23,538 bases of DNA from a virus. Positions 1 to 5,228 of the stretch are shown in pieces. A program made the position numbers and the translations under genes. Each line of letters begins with the position of its first letter. The first letter of the stretch is position 1. The stretch covers positions 1 to 23,538 of the IMG/VR virus record IMGVR_UViG_3300034018_001774; one strand, written 5' to 3'. Under the pieces are notes generated by a model that was not told where the DNA came from, made no database searches, and saw only the letters and a program-made list of their open reading frames with translations.

Positions 1-717
1 TGCTGCTTTCCTTTCGGGTTTTGGGCGCGGCGGCTCATAGGCGACCGCGTAATGGGTTGCGCAGAATGGAGACGCGCAGCCGTTCCGGCGCGCGACGGTT
101 GGCGCTTCGCAGTAAGCATGGGTTGGCCGCTCGCGATTGCTCCAAAGCGGAAATTGGCATTTGCCGGCCAAAAAGACCGGACGCGGGTTTGACGCCGCGC
201 CCGGTGAGTTTGGTTGGGAGGAAACGCCAATCAGCCCGGAAGCAACCGCCGGGCGCGGATCACCCGGACGCGCCGGGGATGGGAAAGCCGCCCGCGCGCG
301 CCTCTCTCGGGGGAGTTCGGGACTGCGGGCGGTAGGCCGGGACACCACGCCCCAGCTTTTGCGATGCGCGTTCGCCTTCAGGGTGCGCGCCAATGCCGGA
401 TCACGTCCGGGCAGGTTCAATTCCCGCGCCACGGCTTTAATGCGCGTCTCGCCAAGACCGGTGTATTGTGAAATGCGCGCGAAAGAAGCGGTCGCCCAAA
501 GGTTGCGGATGATTTCTTTTTGCTGATTCATCACTGGCGAGGGCGGTGGCGGTGCGCGGCGCGCTCGGTTCGGCAAGGCTAAGCGATGCGCGCGGCCGAT
601 AATGCTATTCTTGGTGACGCCCATGCGGCGGCCAATCTCAGCCGTGGAATGGCCCGCGTCCCAATGCTGCCGCAGTTGCGCGTCCTGTTCGACGCTCCAG
701 AAATGACCGGCCGGCAT
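1..717 (-). CDS. GcrA-like cell-cycle transcription regulator, C-terminus off the left edge
   Basis: This frame is open from ATG at 717 to base 1 (239 codons, no stop), so the gene is partial. Residues 5-50 (FWSVEQDAQLRQHW, AEIGRRMGVTKNSIIGRAHRL) match the N-terminal helix-turn-helix of GcrA. Residues 65-105 form a second, HTH-like helical stretch. After a Pro/Arg-rich linker (about 123-180) comes a GcrA-type tail, KCQFPLW, YCEAP and PFCATHYAVAY, with Cys187, Cys203, Cys219 and His222 spaced like a possible metal site (that role is my inference). In alphaproteobacteria GcrA binds RNA polymerase sigma70 and acts at promoters with methylated GANTC sites. A phage copy could retarget host transcription or time phage genes to the cell cycle. 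The ATG overlaps the upstream stop (TGATG), so it is translationally coupled. ATG531 is an in-frame internal alternative, but starting there would lose the conserved first HTH. Confidence 0.82.
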   Translation of the reverse strand, partial: MPAGHFWSVEQDAQLRQHWDAGHSTAEIGRRMGVTKNSIIGRAHRLALPNRARRAPPPPSPVMNQQKEIIRNLWATASFARISQYTGLGETRIKAVARELNLPGRDPALARTLKANAHRKSWGVVSRPTARSPELPRERRARAAFPSPARPGDPRPAVASGLIGVSSQPNSPGAASNPRPVFLAGKCQFPLWSNRERPTHAYCEAPTVARRNGCASPFCATHYAVAYEPPRPKPERKAA

Positions 718-815
718 CAGCCGCGCCCCCGGATGCGGTCGCCGATGGCGCAAATGCCATCCCCGATGGCCCAGCACAGGCGCGCGAGGGCTTGACGGAT
801 GCGGTGCTTAATCAT
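717..815 (-). CDS. 32-residue hypothetical protein
   Basis: This short ORF sits exactly between the Cro-like gene and the GcrA-like gene. Its ATG (815) overlaps the upstream stop as ATGA, and its TGA overlaps the next ATG as TGATG. An AGGGAG ribosome binding site lies upstream. The product, beginning MIKHRIRQALARLCWAIGDG, is basic and amphipathic and contains a near repeat, WAIGDGICAIGDRIRG. I do not recognise a family. It could be a small regulatory or membrane-associated peptide, or a spacer ORF kept for translational coupling. Support comes from the perfect packing and the ribosome binding site rather than homology. Confidence 0.5.
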   Translation of the reverse strand: MIKHRIRQALARLCWAIGDGICAIGDRIRGRG

Positions 816-1018
816 GCTGCATCTCCCTGCCGGGGCACGAAATCGGCGGCGGTGACGGCGCCATTGGTGGCGCGCTCAATGGCGGGGATGCGATCCCAAG
901 AAGGCAGCGCGTCACCGCGCCGCCAACGAATGACGGTAACGACGGAAACCCCGACCGCTTTCGCCAGCCTGGTCATCCCGCCGCGCCCTTCGGCATCTAG
1001 AAAATCGGATAGGGTCAT
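812..1018 (-). CDS. Cro/YdaS-like HTH repressor
   Basis: The product has 68 residues and is essentially one helix-turn-helix domain: residues 1-13 (TLSDFLDAEGRGG), then TRLAKAVGVSVVTVIRWRRG (about 16-35) as the HTH, then IPAIERATNGAVTAADF. The ending IE-ATxGAVT is typical of the YdaS/Cro-like family of phage early repressors. It is the first gene of the leftward operon and is transcribed divergently from the XRE repressor at 1121. The region between the two carries paired operator-like sites. By position it is the Cro-type partner that would favour the lytic direction (inference). AGGTAGGA, 8 nt upstream of the ATG, can act as Shine-Dalgarno sequence and is also part of the operator copy. Confidence 0.8.
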   Translation of the reverse strand: MTLSDFLDAEGRGGMTRLAKAVGVSVVTVIRWRRGDALPSWDRIPAIERATNGAVTAADFVPRQGDAA

Positions 1019-1023
1019 GAGTG

Positions 1024-1062
1024 ATTCCTACCTCACGAGTAAGTTACCCGTCAAGAAGGAAT
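1024..1062. promoter_or_regulatory. Back-to-back operator pair in the divergent control region
   Basis: Two related 19-mers face away from each other with a single G (1043) between them. The minus copy (1042 down to 1024) reads TTACTCGTGAGGTAGGAAT and the plus copy (1044-1062) reads TTACCCGTCAAGAAGGAAT. As an inverted repeat the halves agree at 15 of 19 positions. Each begins with the 15-bp core TTAC-N7-G(T/A)A(G/A). A third copy lies at 1531-1549 and a weaker core at 1497-1511. A possible leftward promoter overlaps the site: TTGACG (minus, 1054-1049), 18 bp, TAGGAA (1030-1025). A GANTC methylation-type site (GATTC) is at 1023-1027. Binding by the flanking HTH proteins is inference. Confidence 0.65.
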
Positions 1063-1120
1063 TTACAAGTTTACGTGCAAGGGCATTTTTCTTTTAACGC
1101 GCCAAGGCTACCCTTGATGT

Positions 1121-1504
1121 GTGGCCAGGAAACGAAAACCCCTATCAATCACCTTAGCCCCGGATGAAGCGCACCCCTTCGGGCACTTGGCGGCATGGCG
1201 GGATCACTCAGGCTTGACTCAAGAACAAGTCGCAATCATTTTTTCCGTTACCGATGTAACTATTCATCGCTGGGAAACGGGAAAGGCGCCTATGACAGTG
1301 GCTAACATGATGAAATTGTCGGAAATTTACGGCGCTTCTTCTATCGGAGAGTTAACGTTTTCGCCGTCTCATCGTCATTTGGCGGCTGATGCCAAAGAAG
1401 CCTTTCAACTCATTACCGCACTATCTGACGCGCGCCGCCGCCGCTGGTTAGACCTGGGTGCGGAGCTTTCGGAATTGGACGCTCCCAAAAAAATTGTTAC
1501 CTAA
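1121..1504 (+). CDS. XRE-family repressor (CI-like)
   Basis: The product has 127 residues. HLAAWRDHSGLTQEQVAIIF and SVTDVTIHRWETGKAPM (about residues 23-60) form a classic XRE helix-turn-helix. The rest is helical (LAADAKEAFQLITALSDARRRRWLDL) and may dimerise. There is no LexA/CI-type peptidase domain, so RecA-driven self-cleavage looks unlikely. GTG at 1121 is the only in-frame start after the stop at 1115; an ATG at 1117 is in another frame. The Shine-Dalgarno sequence is weak (AAGG about 14 nt upstream), suggesting low expression or leaderless translation. Divergent from the Cro-like gene and upstream of the integration operon, it occupies the prophage repressor position. AT content is higher than in its neighbours. 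Confidence 0.8.
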   Translation: MARKRKPLSITLAPDEAHPFGHLAAWRDHSGLTQEQVAIIFSVTDVTIHRWETGKAPMTVANMMKLSEIYGASSIGELTFSPSHRHLAADAKEAFQLITALSDARRRRWLDLGAELSELDAPKKIVT

Positions 1505-1549
1505 AGAGTAAATTAGGTCTTGCACTAAAATTACCTATAAGGTAGGAAT
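1497..1549 (+). promoter_or_regulatory. Operator cluster and candidate promoter of the integration operon
   Basis: Two more copies of the TTAC-N7-GTAR core occur here, at 1497-1511 (overlapping the end of the repressor gene) and at 1531-1545. The second extends to 1549 and, through ACTC at 1554, matches the leftward operon leader over AGGTAGGAATNACTC at 14 of 15 positions. A candidate promoter is TTGCAC (1520-1525), 17 bp, TAGGAA (1543-1548); its -10 is poor, so this is tentative. ACCTAA/TTAGGT (1499-1504 and 1513-1518) adds a 6-bp inverted repeat. The placement suggests the operon from 1579 is controlled by the same repressor as the divergent promoters. Confidence 0.5.
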
Positions 1550-1551
1550 AA

Positions 1552-1572
1552 CTCCATCGCCAACCGATGGAG
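1552..1572 (+). promoter_or_regulatory. Hairpin covering the ribosome binding site of the first integration-operon gene
   Basis: CTCCATCG (1552-1559) pairs perfectly with CGATGGAG (1565-1572) around the loop CCAAC. The 3' arm contains GGAG of the Shine-Dalgarno sequence GGAGG (1569-1573), which lies 5 nt before GTG 1579. A folded leader would therefore hide the ribosome binding site. There is no T-run, so it is not a typical intrinsic terminator. Confidence 0.5.
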
Positions 1573-1578
1573 GCCGCA

Positions 1579-1950
1579 GTGCTTGCTCTTTCGCCCACTC
1601 AACCGCCCGAAGCGCCAGTTAAGCACGAAGCATTAGTCAGCCTGGCGGGTTATCGCGCTCGTCTGGAAAAGTGCCCTGATGACAAAAACGGTAACTGGCA
1701 CGAAGCCGCCACCACGGCTTGGACTGCCATGTTGCAGATTGAGCGCATGGTGTCGCAGCTTCTTGACATTGCCGCCAGTGCGCCAAGCCAAGACGCATCC
1801 GAGGCGATTGACTACGCGATTGACCAGCTCGTGGAAGCTGCCGCCACCATTACGGTTGAAGCCGAGCGTCGCGCGGAAGATGACGCCGTAAATGGCTCGT
1901 TTTATCGCGCGATTGATAATTGGAACATGCGCCGCGGTGCCGCGCAATGA
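1579..1950 (+). CDS. Hypothetical acidic helical protein, first gene of the integration operon
   Basis: I do not recognise this protein. I choose GTG 1579 (123 residues) because GGAGG lies 5 nt upstream. The in-frame ATG at 1567 has no Shine-Dalgarno sequence and is buried in the hairpin stem; it would add four residues (MEAA). The product has a Pro-rich start (SPTQPPEAP). After that it is mostly helical and acidic, e.g. EAIDYAIDQLVEAAATITVE, and ends NMRRGAAQ. No membrane segment or catalytic motif is visible. Its stop overlaps the next start (ATGA), as is usual through this operon. Confidence 0.65.
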   Translation: MLALSPTQPPEAPVKHEALVSLAGYRARLEKCPDDKNGNWHEAATTAWTAMLQIERMVSQLLDIAASAPSQDASEAIDYAIDQLVEAAATITVEAERRAEDDAVNGSFYRAIDNWNMRRGAAQ

Positions 1951-2114
1951 ACCACGAACGCATTATCTGGTGGATTGTGCTTGGCCCGCTTTGCGCGCTG
2001 CTGATCCTGACGATGGCGATTGGCGCTGGCCCGGTCAACGCCGCGTTTGAGGCGCTGTTCCAAGGCATTGCCTGGGTTGTGGCGGTGTGGCTTGTGCTGC
2101 TGGGGGTGGCGTGA
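1947..2114 (+). CDS. Small membrane protein, two predicted TM segments
   Basis: The product has 55 residues with two hydrophobic stretches: about 7-26 (IWWIVLGPLCALLILTMAIG) and 36-54 (ALFQGIAWVVAVWLVLLGV). A short polar turn (GPVNAAF) separates them. The start at 1947 overlaps the previous stop (ATGA), and its own stop overlaps the next ATG (TGATG). I do not recognise the family. In a prophage-expressed operon, small two-TM proteins are sometimes superinfection-exclusion factors, but nothing here shows that. Confidence 0.6.
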   Translation: MNHERIIWWIVLGPLCALLILTMAIGAGPVNAAFEALFQGIAWVVAVWLVLLGVA

Positions 2115-2359
2115 TGACGCGCGATTATATCGCCACCGTGGCAGGCCTGCACGCCACGCGCCTTATTGAAGCCCGCCGCCTTGAAGCGTCTGCCGCGCGC
2201 TGCGAGCATTCCGATCCTGACCGCGCCGCGCAATGCTTGGACGGTGCGGCAGATTACCGCCGCGAAGCCGTGGCGCTTGCCGCGCTGCTGATTGCCGCCG
2301 GTGCTGACGTGTTCATCCCGGAACCAAACCAGCTTTCACTGTTTGGAGACGGACAATGA
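2114..2359 (+). CDS. Small helical protein with a C-terminal beta-clamp-binding motif
   Basis: The product has 81 residues from the ATG at 2114, which overlaps the previous stop. Residues 1-65 are alpha-helical and Arg/Ala-rich (ATRLIEARRLEASAARCE, GAADYRREAVALAALLIAAG). The C-terminus is a flexible tail, IPEPNQLSLFGDGQ. QLSLF (residues 73-77) matches exactly the QL[S/D]LF consensus by which polymerases, Hda and some other proteins bind the DnaN sliding clamp. Such a tail suggests the protein docks on the host clamp, to recruit or to block replication or repair proteins (inference from a five-residue motif). No catalytic domain is visible. Confidence 0.6.
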   Translation: MTRDYIATVAGLHATRLIEARRLEASAARCEHSDPDRAAQCLDGAADYRREAVALAALLIAAGADVFIPEPNQLSLFGDGQ

Positions 2360-2433
2360 CCGCCGAAGAAATTGCCGCCACCTTGCGGGGGGCCGTGCGC
2401 GCCGCGCCAAGCGCCCGCCGATCTTTCCGATGA
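2356..2433 (+). CDS. 25-residue hypothetical ORF, possible gene remnant
   Basis: The ATG overlaps the preceding stop (ATGA) and has GGAG 8 nt upstream. The product starts MTAEEIAATLRGAVRAA and stops early. That opening is reminiscent of the first residues of some phage primase-like proteins, but no zinc-binding or Toprim sequence follows in any frame, so a decayed primase start is only a guess. A further tiny ORF, ATG 2430 to 2480 (16 residues), overlaps its end. It may be a real peptide, a coupling ORF or debris. Confidence 0.35.
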   Translation: MTAEEIAATLRGAVRAAPSARRSFR

Positions 2434-2445
2434 AATCCCTTTCTG

Positions 2446-2571
2446 ATGACCGGCGGCATATTCCCCGGCCCCGGCCCTGAGCCTTCCCGCGTCACCGCGC
2501 GGGAATGGCGGATCATGTGCGCAATAGGCGCGGCGGTAATCGCGCTAGTGGCGTGGAGCGTTGCGGGATGA
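2446..2571 (+). CDS. 41-residue single-TM protein
   Basis: ATG 2446 opens a frame giving a Pro/Gly-rich N-terminus (MTGGIFPGPGPEPSR), then TAREWR and one hydrophobic segment at about 24-40 (CAIGAAVIALVAWSVAG) reaching the C-terminus. This is the layout of a tail-anchored small membrane protein. The stop overlaps the next ATG (ATGA), supporting its place in the operon. No clear Shine-Dalgarno sequence precedes the start. Family unknown. Confidence 0.5.
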   Translation: MTGGIFPGPGPEPSRVTAREWRIMCAIGAAVIALVAWSVAG

Positions 2572-2786
2572 CCAAAGACGAACAACTGGCGCGCGCGGAA
2601 ATGTTGCGCGCCGCCATCGAAGGCGACAGGCCAAAGCCAAGGCTGGAAACGCGCGTGGAATGGCTGGAGGATGACGGATCGGCGCAGCGCACGGCTATTC
2701 TGCGGCTGGAGCGGGAAATAAAAATGCTTGCCTGGGCGGTTGCCCTTGCCGGTATTTTTGCTTCGGCGCTGGCGGTGCTGACATGA
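2568..2786 (+). CDS. 72-residue coiled-coil and C-terminal TM protein
   Basis: ATG 2568 overlaps the preceding stop; longer in-frame upstream extensions would run through the neighbouring gene and are rejected. The sequence starts with charged helix (TKDEQLARAEMLRAAIEGD). A coiled-coil-like stretch at about 27-52 (ETRVEWLEDDGSAQRTAILRL) follows. One TM helix at about 53-71 (MLAWAVALAGIFASALAVL) ends the protein, the layout expected for a tail-anchored protein with an N-terminal cytoplasmic coil. It shares this layout loosely with the preceding 41-residue protein. Function unknown. Confidence 0.6.
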   Translation: MTKDEQLARAEMLRAAIEGDRPKPRLETRVEWLEDDGSAQRTAILRLEREIKMLAWAVALAGIFASALAVLT

Positions 2787-3133
2787 GCATAACCACGGAA
2801 GAAGCGGAGCGGCTGGCGAAATGGTGCGGCACTGGCTTACCCACAATTGCCGCCGCCCTCCGATCCCTCGCTGCCGAGCGTGACGCGCTACGGGCGGAGA
2901 AGGTCAACCTTCAAGACGATCTCGTCAGCGCGGAACGCGAGCGCGCCCATCAGCACGGCAGGGCTGACCGGAACGCGGCGGAATATGCGCGCGAGCAGAA
3001 GAAGCGCGAGCAGCTACAGGCCGAGAACGAAAAACTGCGGGCGGTGCTGCAAAGGATTGTTGAAAACGAAGATCAATTCAGCATGGCATGGGCCGCTGAA
3101 ATTGCCCGTGCGGCGCTGGGAGAAAAAGAATGA
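2783..3133 (+). CDS. Coiled-coil phage protein, 116 residues
   Basis: The ATG overlaps the previous stop (ATGA). After a short N-terminal region (TTEEAERLAKWCGTGLPTI), residues about 25-100 form a long heptad-like coiled coil (ERDALRAEKVNLQDDLVSAE, EQLQAENEKLRAVLQRIV). The end is AWAAEIARAALGEKE. Similar short coiled-coil proteins are common in the early regions of temperate phages, generally without known function. The segment EKLRAVL recurs in the next gene, with near-identical DNA (CTGCGGGCGGTG), suggesting partial duplication or recombination between them. Confidence 0.65.
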   Translation: MSITTEEAERLAKWCGTGLPTIAAALRSLAAERDALRAEKVNLQDDLVSAERERAHQHGRADRNAAEYAREQKKREQLQAENEKLRAVLQRIVENEDQFSMAWAAEIARAALGEKE

Positions 3134-3504
3134 GCAAGGATCACATTGGCGTAGTAATCAATGGCGTCCTGTATGTGAAATTTGAGGATGCCAAGAAGCT
3201 GCGCGAAGGCTGGGATAAAGCTGATGCCGAAATCGAAAAGCTGCGGGCGGTGTTGGGCCTTGCCATTGATGCCGTTGAACATTGGGCATCATACGCTTCC
3301 CCATACTTTCAAAAAAAGCACGACTTAGCGGGGGATTTGCAGAAATTGCGCGCGGCGTTGGAAGAAGCGGAAATCGCGGCAAAAAAGGCCGGTGAGCGGC
3401 ACCAAGAAATAGCCCGGCGCATTGGTTTTGAGCCAACAATTGACGGCGCGATTGGACATGCCTGCGCTGATATTCGCGCCCTGAAAGGGGAAGGCGATGA
3501 GTGA
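3130..3504 (+). CDS. Hypothetical coiled-coil protein, 124 residues
   Basis: This gene starts at ATG 3130, overlapping the previous stop. The N-terminus (HIGVVINGVLYVKFEDAKKL) looks like a short beta-rich unit and is followed by helices: KADAEIEKLRAVLGLAIDAV, then LQKLRAALEEAEIAAKKAGE. It ends with GFEPTIDGAIGHACADIRAL. The EKLRAVL coil repeats the upstream gene. No recognised domain, no membrane segment. It may pair with the upstream coiled-coil protein (inference). Confidence 0.6.
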   Translation: MSKDHIGVVINGVLYVKFEDAKKLREGWDKADAEIEKLRAVLGLAIDAVEHWASYASPYFQKKHDLAGDLQKLRAALEEAEIAAKKAGERHQEIARRIGFEPTIDGAIGHACADIRALKGEGDE

Positions 3505-3784
3505 CCCCACCGCCCTCCTCGCCCTTGCCGAACGCTGCGAACAGGCAGCCGGGCCGGATCGCGTGCTTGATTCAGACATCGCATACGCCCTCGGCTGGAC
3601 ATTCGAAAAGCGCGGGAACGAAAAGCGCGCTTGGTGGCGCGACCGGAACGGCGAAAAGAACGTGCCGCCGCGCTTTTCAGTTCTGCCCAAAGCTTCCGCC
3701 GAAATTTTACGCGCGAAAGCAGAGACCACGCTGGCGGTGTGCGCCGCCGCCGCGCTACGGGCGAGGGCTGCTGCGCATGACTGA
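3497..3784 (+). CDS. Small phage protein resembling the Phage_ABA_S type
   Basis: The product has 95 residues. The opening ALLALAERCEQAAGPDRVLD followed by SDIAYALGW is the pattern seen in many short proteins of alphaproteobacterial temperate phages, often assigned to a phage alpha-beta-alpha sandwich group whose role is unknown. A basic middle (RGNEKRAWWRDRNGEKN) and helical Ala-rich C-terminus follow. A strong GGGGAAGG ribosome binding site precedes ATG 3497, and the start overlaps the previous gene by 8 nt. Family call is from memory of the pattern and is moderate. Confidence 0.62.
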   Translation: MSDPTALLALAERCEQAAGPDRVLDSDIAYALGWTFEKRGNEKRAWWRDRNGEKNVPPRFSVLPKASAEILRAKAETTLAVCAAAALRARAAAHD

Positions 3785-4166
3785 CCGCACCACCCTCCGC
3801 ACCCTAGCCGACCTCGCCGCCCTCCTCCAATGCGCCCCAAAGACCGCTCGGGTCCGGCTGAATGACGCAATGGTGAAGGATCCCGGCTTGCATGTCACCC
3901 GCCGGGGCCGCACCATTCTATTTACCGAACAGCAACTCACCCGGGTTATTCAGGCCCTCCAATGGCGATCCACCTCCGCAAGCGCGGCTCCGTCTGGTAT
4001 GCCTCGGGCACCGTCCGCGTTGGCCGGGAAAGCCATGCGGTTGCCGAATTCAGCACAGGAGCGCGTGCGCGAATTGACGCGGAAGCTATCGCGGCCGCCG
4101 AAGAAGCCCGCATCCGACAAACCGCGCTTGCAGGCCCTTCAGGGCGGGCGCGCGTCCTCACCATAG
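3777..4166 (+). CDS. Excisionase-like HTH protein overlapping the integrase gene
   Basis: The ATG at 3777 overlaps the previous gene's end by 8 nt. Residues about 6-65 (LRTLADLAALLQCAPKTARV, GLHVTRRGRTILFTEQQLTRVIQAL) form a winged-helix/MerR-like DNA-binding unit of the sort seen in phage excisionases. It lies directly before the integrase, the usual xis-int order. The frame does not stop there: it continues for 205 nt inside the integrase gene, adding a basic, low-complexity tail (VRELTRKLSRPPKKPASDKP) to reach 129 residues. Only the first 65 residues look domain-like. Xis directs integrase toward excision (family knowledge); activity here is inferred. Confidence 0.65.
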   Translation: MTDRTTLRTLADLAALLQCAPKTARVRLNDAMVKDPGLHVTRRGRTILFTEQQLTRVIQALQWRSTSASAAPSGMPRAPSALAGKAMRLPNSAQERVRELTRKLSRPPKKPASDKPRLQALQGGRASSP

Positions 4167-4987
4167 CGGCGGCGATTGAAGCCTACCTAACCCGTCCGGG
4201 TGGCGTAGCCCGGCAAGACGCCCAAAAATTGGGCCGCGTAAATGACGCTATTGGCGCCTATACCCTAGCCGATGCGCCGGCCGCCTGGGCCGCCTGGCAG
4301 GCCGAAAACCCCGACCATACCCCCGCCACTGCCACCCGTTACCGCGCGCTGCTGACCGCCGCCATTCGCACCGTCTGCGCCAGCATAGGGGCTGATGCGC
4401 CCGCCTTGCCGGCAGTGCGGCACCGCAAGCGGGAAATGCTGGCACACCTGACCGACACAGAACGCGCCGCCCTGCTGCGCGCGTATAGCCCCCACGCGGG
4501 CGCCGTGGTGCTGGTGCTGGCCTATCAAGGGATGCGCACGCGCGAAGCGCTCAGGCTGGATTGGCGTGATGTGGATTGGCGCACGGAAAGCCTGCGCATC
4601 CCGGCGCAGCGGGCCAAGGCGGGCCGGGCGCGCGCCGTGCCGATGCACCAGCGCGTGCGGCTGATGCTCTATGGCCTATGGTGTGCCGCTGGCCAGCCCC
4701 AGGCCGGGCCGGTGTTCCTATCCGCACGCGGTGAACCCTACGCCGACACGCGCGATATTGGCGGCAATCCCCTGGCAGCGGCGCACCGCACCGCGTGCCG
4801 GAAGGCTAGCGTGAAGGACTTCAGGGTGCATGACTGGCGCCATGACTGGGCCGCGCGCATGGTGCTGGCCGGTGTGGATTTGGTGACGCTGATGGAATTG
4901 GGCGGCTGGCAGTCGCTTGCTATGGTGCAGCGGTATGCCACCATCCGGGCGGATCACCGCCGGGAAGCGGTTGCCCGGCTGGCGTGA
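3962..4987 (+). CDS. int: Tyrosine recombinase (phage integrase)
   Basis: The product has 341 residues, a normal length for phage integrases. The N-terminus (AIHLRKRGSVWYASGTVRVG) resembles the beta-sheet arm-binding domain of lambda-type integrases. Residues about 60-150 fit the core-binding domain. The catalytic domain keeps the full set: Arg192 (in GMRTREAL), Lys219, His290 and Arg293 (HDWRHDW), Trp316 in the usual His/Trp position (LGGWQS) and nucleophile Tyr325 (QRYA). It should catalyse site-specific recombination between attP and the host tRNA site. The start lacks a clear Shine-Dalgarno sequence and lies inside the excisionase-like gene, so translation is probably coupled. The candidate attP begins 13 bp after the stop. 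Confidence 0.93.
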   Translation: MAIHLRKRGSVWYASGTVRVGRESHAVAEFSTGARARIDAEAIAAAEEARIRQTALAGPSGRARVLTIAAAIEAYLTRPGGVARQDAQKLGRVNDAIGAYTLADAPAAWAAWQAENPDHTPATATRYRALLTAAIRTVCASIGADAPALPAVRHRKREMLAHLTDTERAALLRAYSPHAGAVVLVLAYQGMRTREALRLDWRDVDWRTESLRIPAQRAKAGRARAVPMHQRVRLMLYGLWCAAGQPQAGPVFLSARGEPYADTRDIGGNPLAAAHRTACRKASVKDFRVHDWRHDWAARMVLAGVDLVTLMELGGWQSLAMVQRYATIRADHRREAVARLA

Positions 4988-4999
4988 CCGCCGAATCGC

Positions 5000-5021
5000 T
5001 GCCGAGATTTTGCCGGATTGA
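5000..5021 (+). repeat. Candidate integrase arm-type site, left copy
   Basis: TGCCGAGATTTTGCCGGATTGA is a direct repeat of 5229-5250 with 20 of 22 bases identical. Each copy itself contains two TGCCG half-units. The copies lie on either side of the tRNA-derived core, as arm-type integrase sites do in attP. Binding is inferred. Confidence 0.6.
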
Positions 5022-5025
5022 GATG

Positions 5026-5052
5026 GGCAAAACAGGCAAAAACCGGGCAAAA
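5026..5052 (+). repeat. Triple GGCAAAA direct repeat next to the att core
   Basis: GGCAAAA occurs at 5026-5032, 5035-5041 and 5046-5052, nearly one helical turn apart (9 and 11 bp). A short hairpin, GGGCG/CGCCC (5055-5059 and 5065-5069), follows. These could be further binding sites for integrase, excisionase or a bending protein, or simply a low-complexity stretch. Confidence 0.35.
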
Positions 5053-5120
5053 ACGGGCGCAAATCGCCCCTGGGGGTTTGGGCCGGTTTTAGAAATTCCT
5101 TAGTATTTCAGGGGATTTTT

Positions 5121-5173
5121 TGGTAGCGGCGAGCGGACTTGAACCGCTGACCCCGGCATTATGAGTGCCGGGG
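5121..5173 (-). other. attP: Candidate attP core: 3' half of a tRNA gene (anticodon CAT)
   Basis: On the minus strand this is the 3' half of a tRNA. It has the anticodon arm CGGCA-CTCATAA-TGCCG (5170-5154), a five-base variable loop GGGTC, the T arm AGCGG-TTCAAGT-CCGCT (5148-5132), the 3' acceptor strand CGCCGCT, discriminator A and encoded CCA (5121). The sequence upstream of the anticodon arm shows no D arm and no matching 5' acceptor strand (AGCGGCG would be needed), so it is not a functional tRNA. The loop and the T at position 72 fit tRNA-Ile2(CAT) or elongator Met better than initiator tRNA. Phages that integrate in tRNA genes carry this 3' part to restore the gene. Position between int and the late operon, with repeats on both sides, supports an intact attP. 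Confidence 0.8.
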
Positions 5174-5228
5174 ATATGCGTAATTTATCGCGCTTTTTCT
5201 GATACTTAGGCCACTAACCTGCAAGGCT

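Noticed and set aside
21-526. Plus-strand open frames of 85-129 codons at the left edge
   Set aside because: They oppose the GcrA-like gene, whose HTH and C-terminal motifs are clear.
5055-5120. Intrinsic terminator for integrase
   Set aside because: A 5-bp hairpin (5055-5069) is followed by G-rich sequence, not by a T-run; too weak to call.
5101-5215. A complete tRNA gene
   Set aside because: Only the anticodon arm, T arm and 3' acceptor strand are present; no D arm or complementary 5' acceptor strand was found upstream of the anticodon arm.
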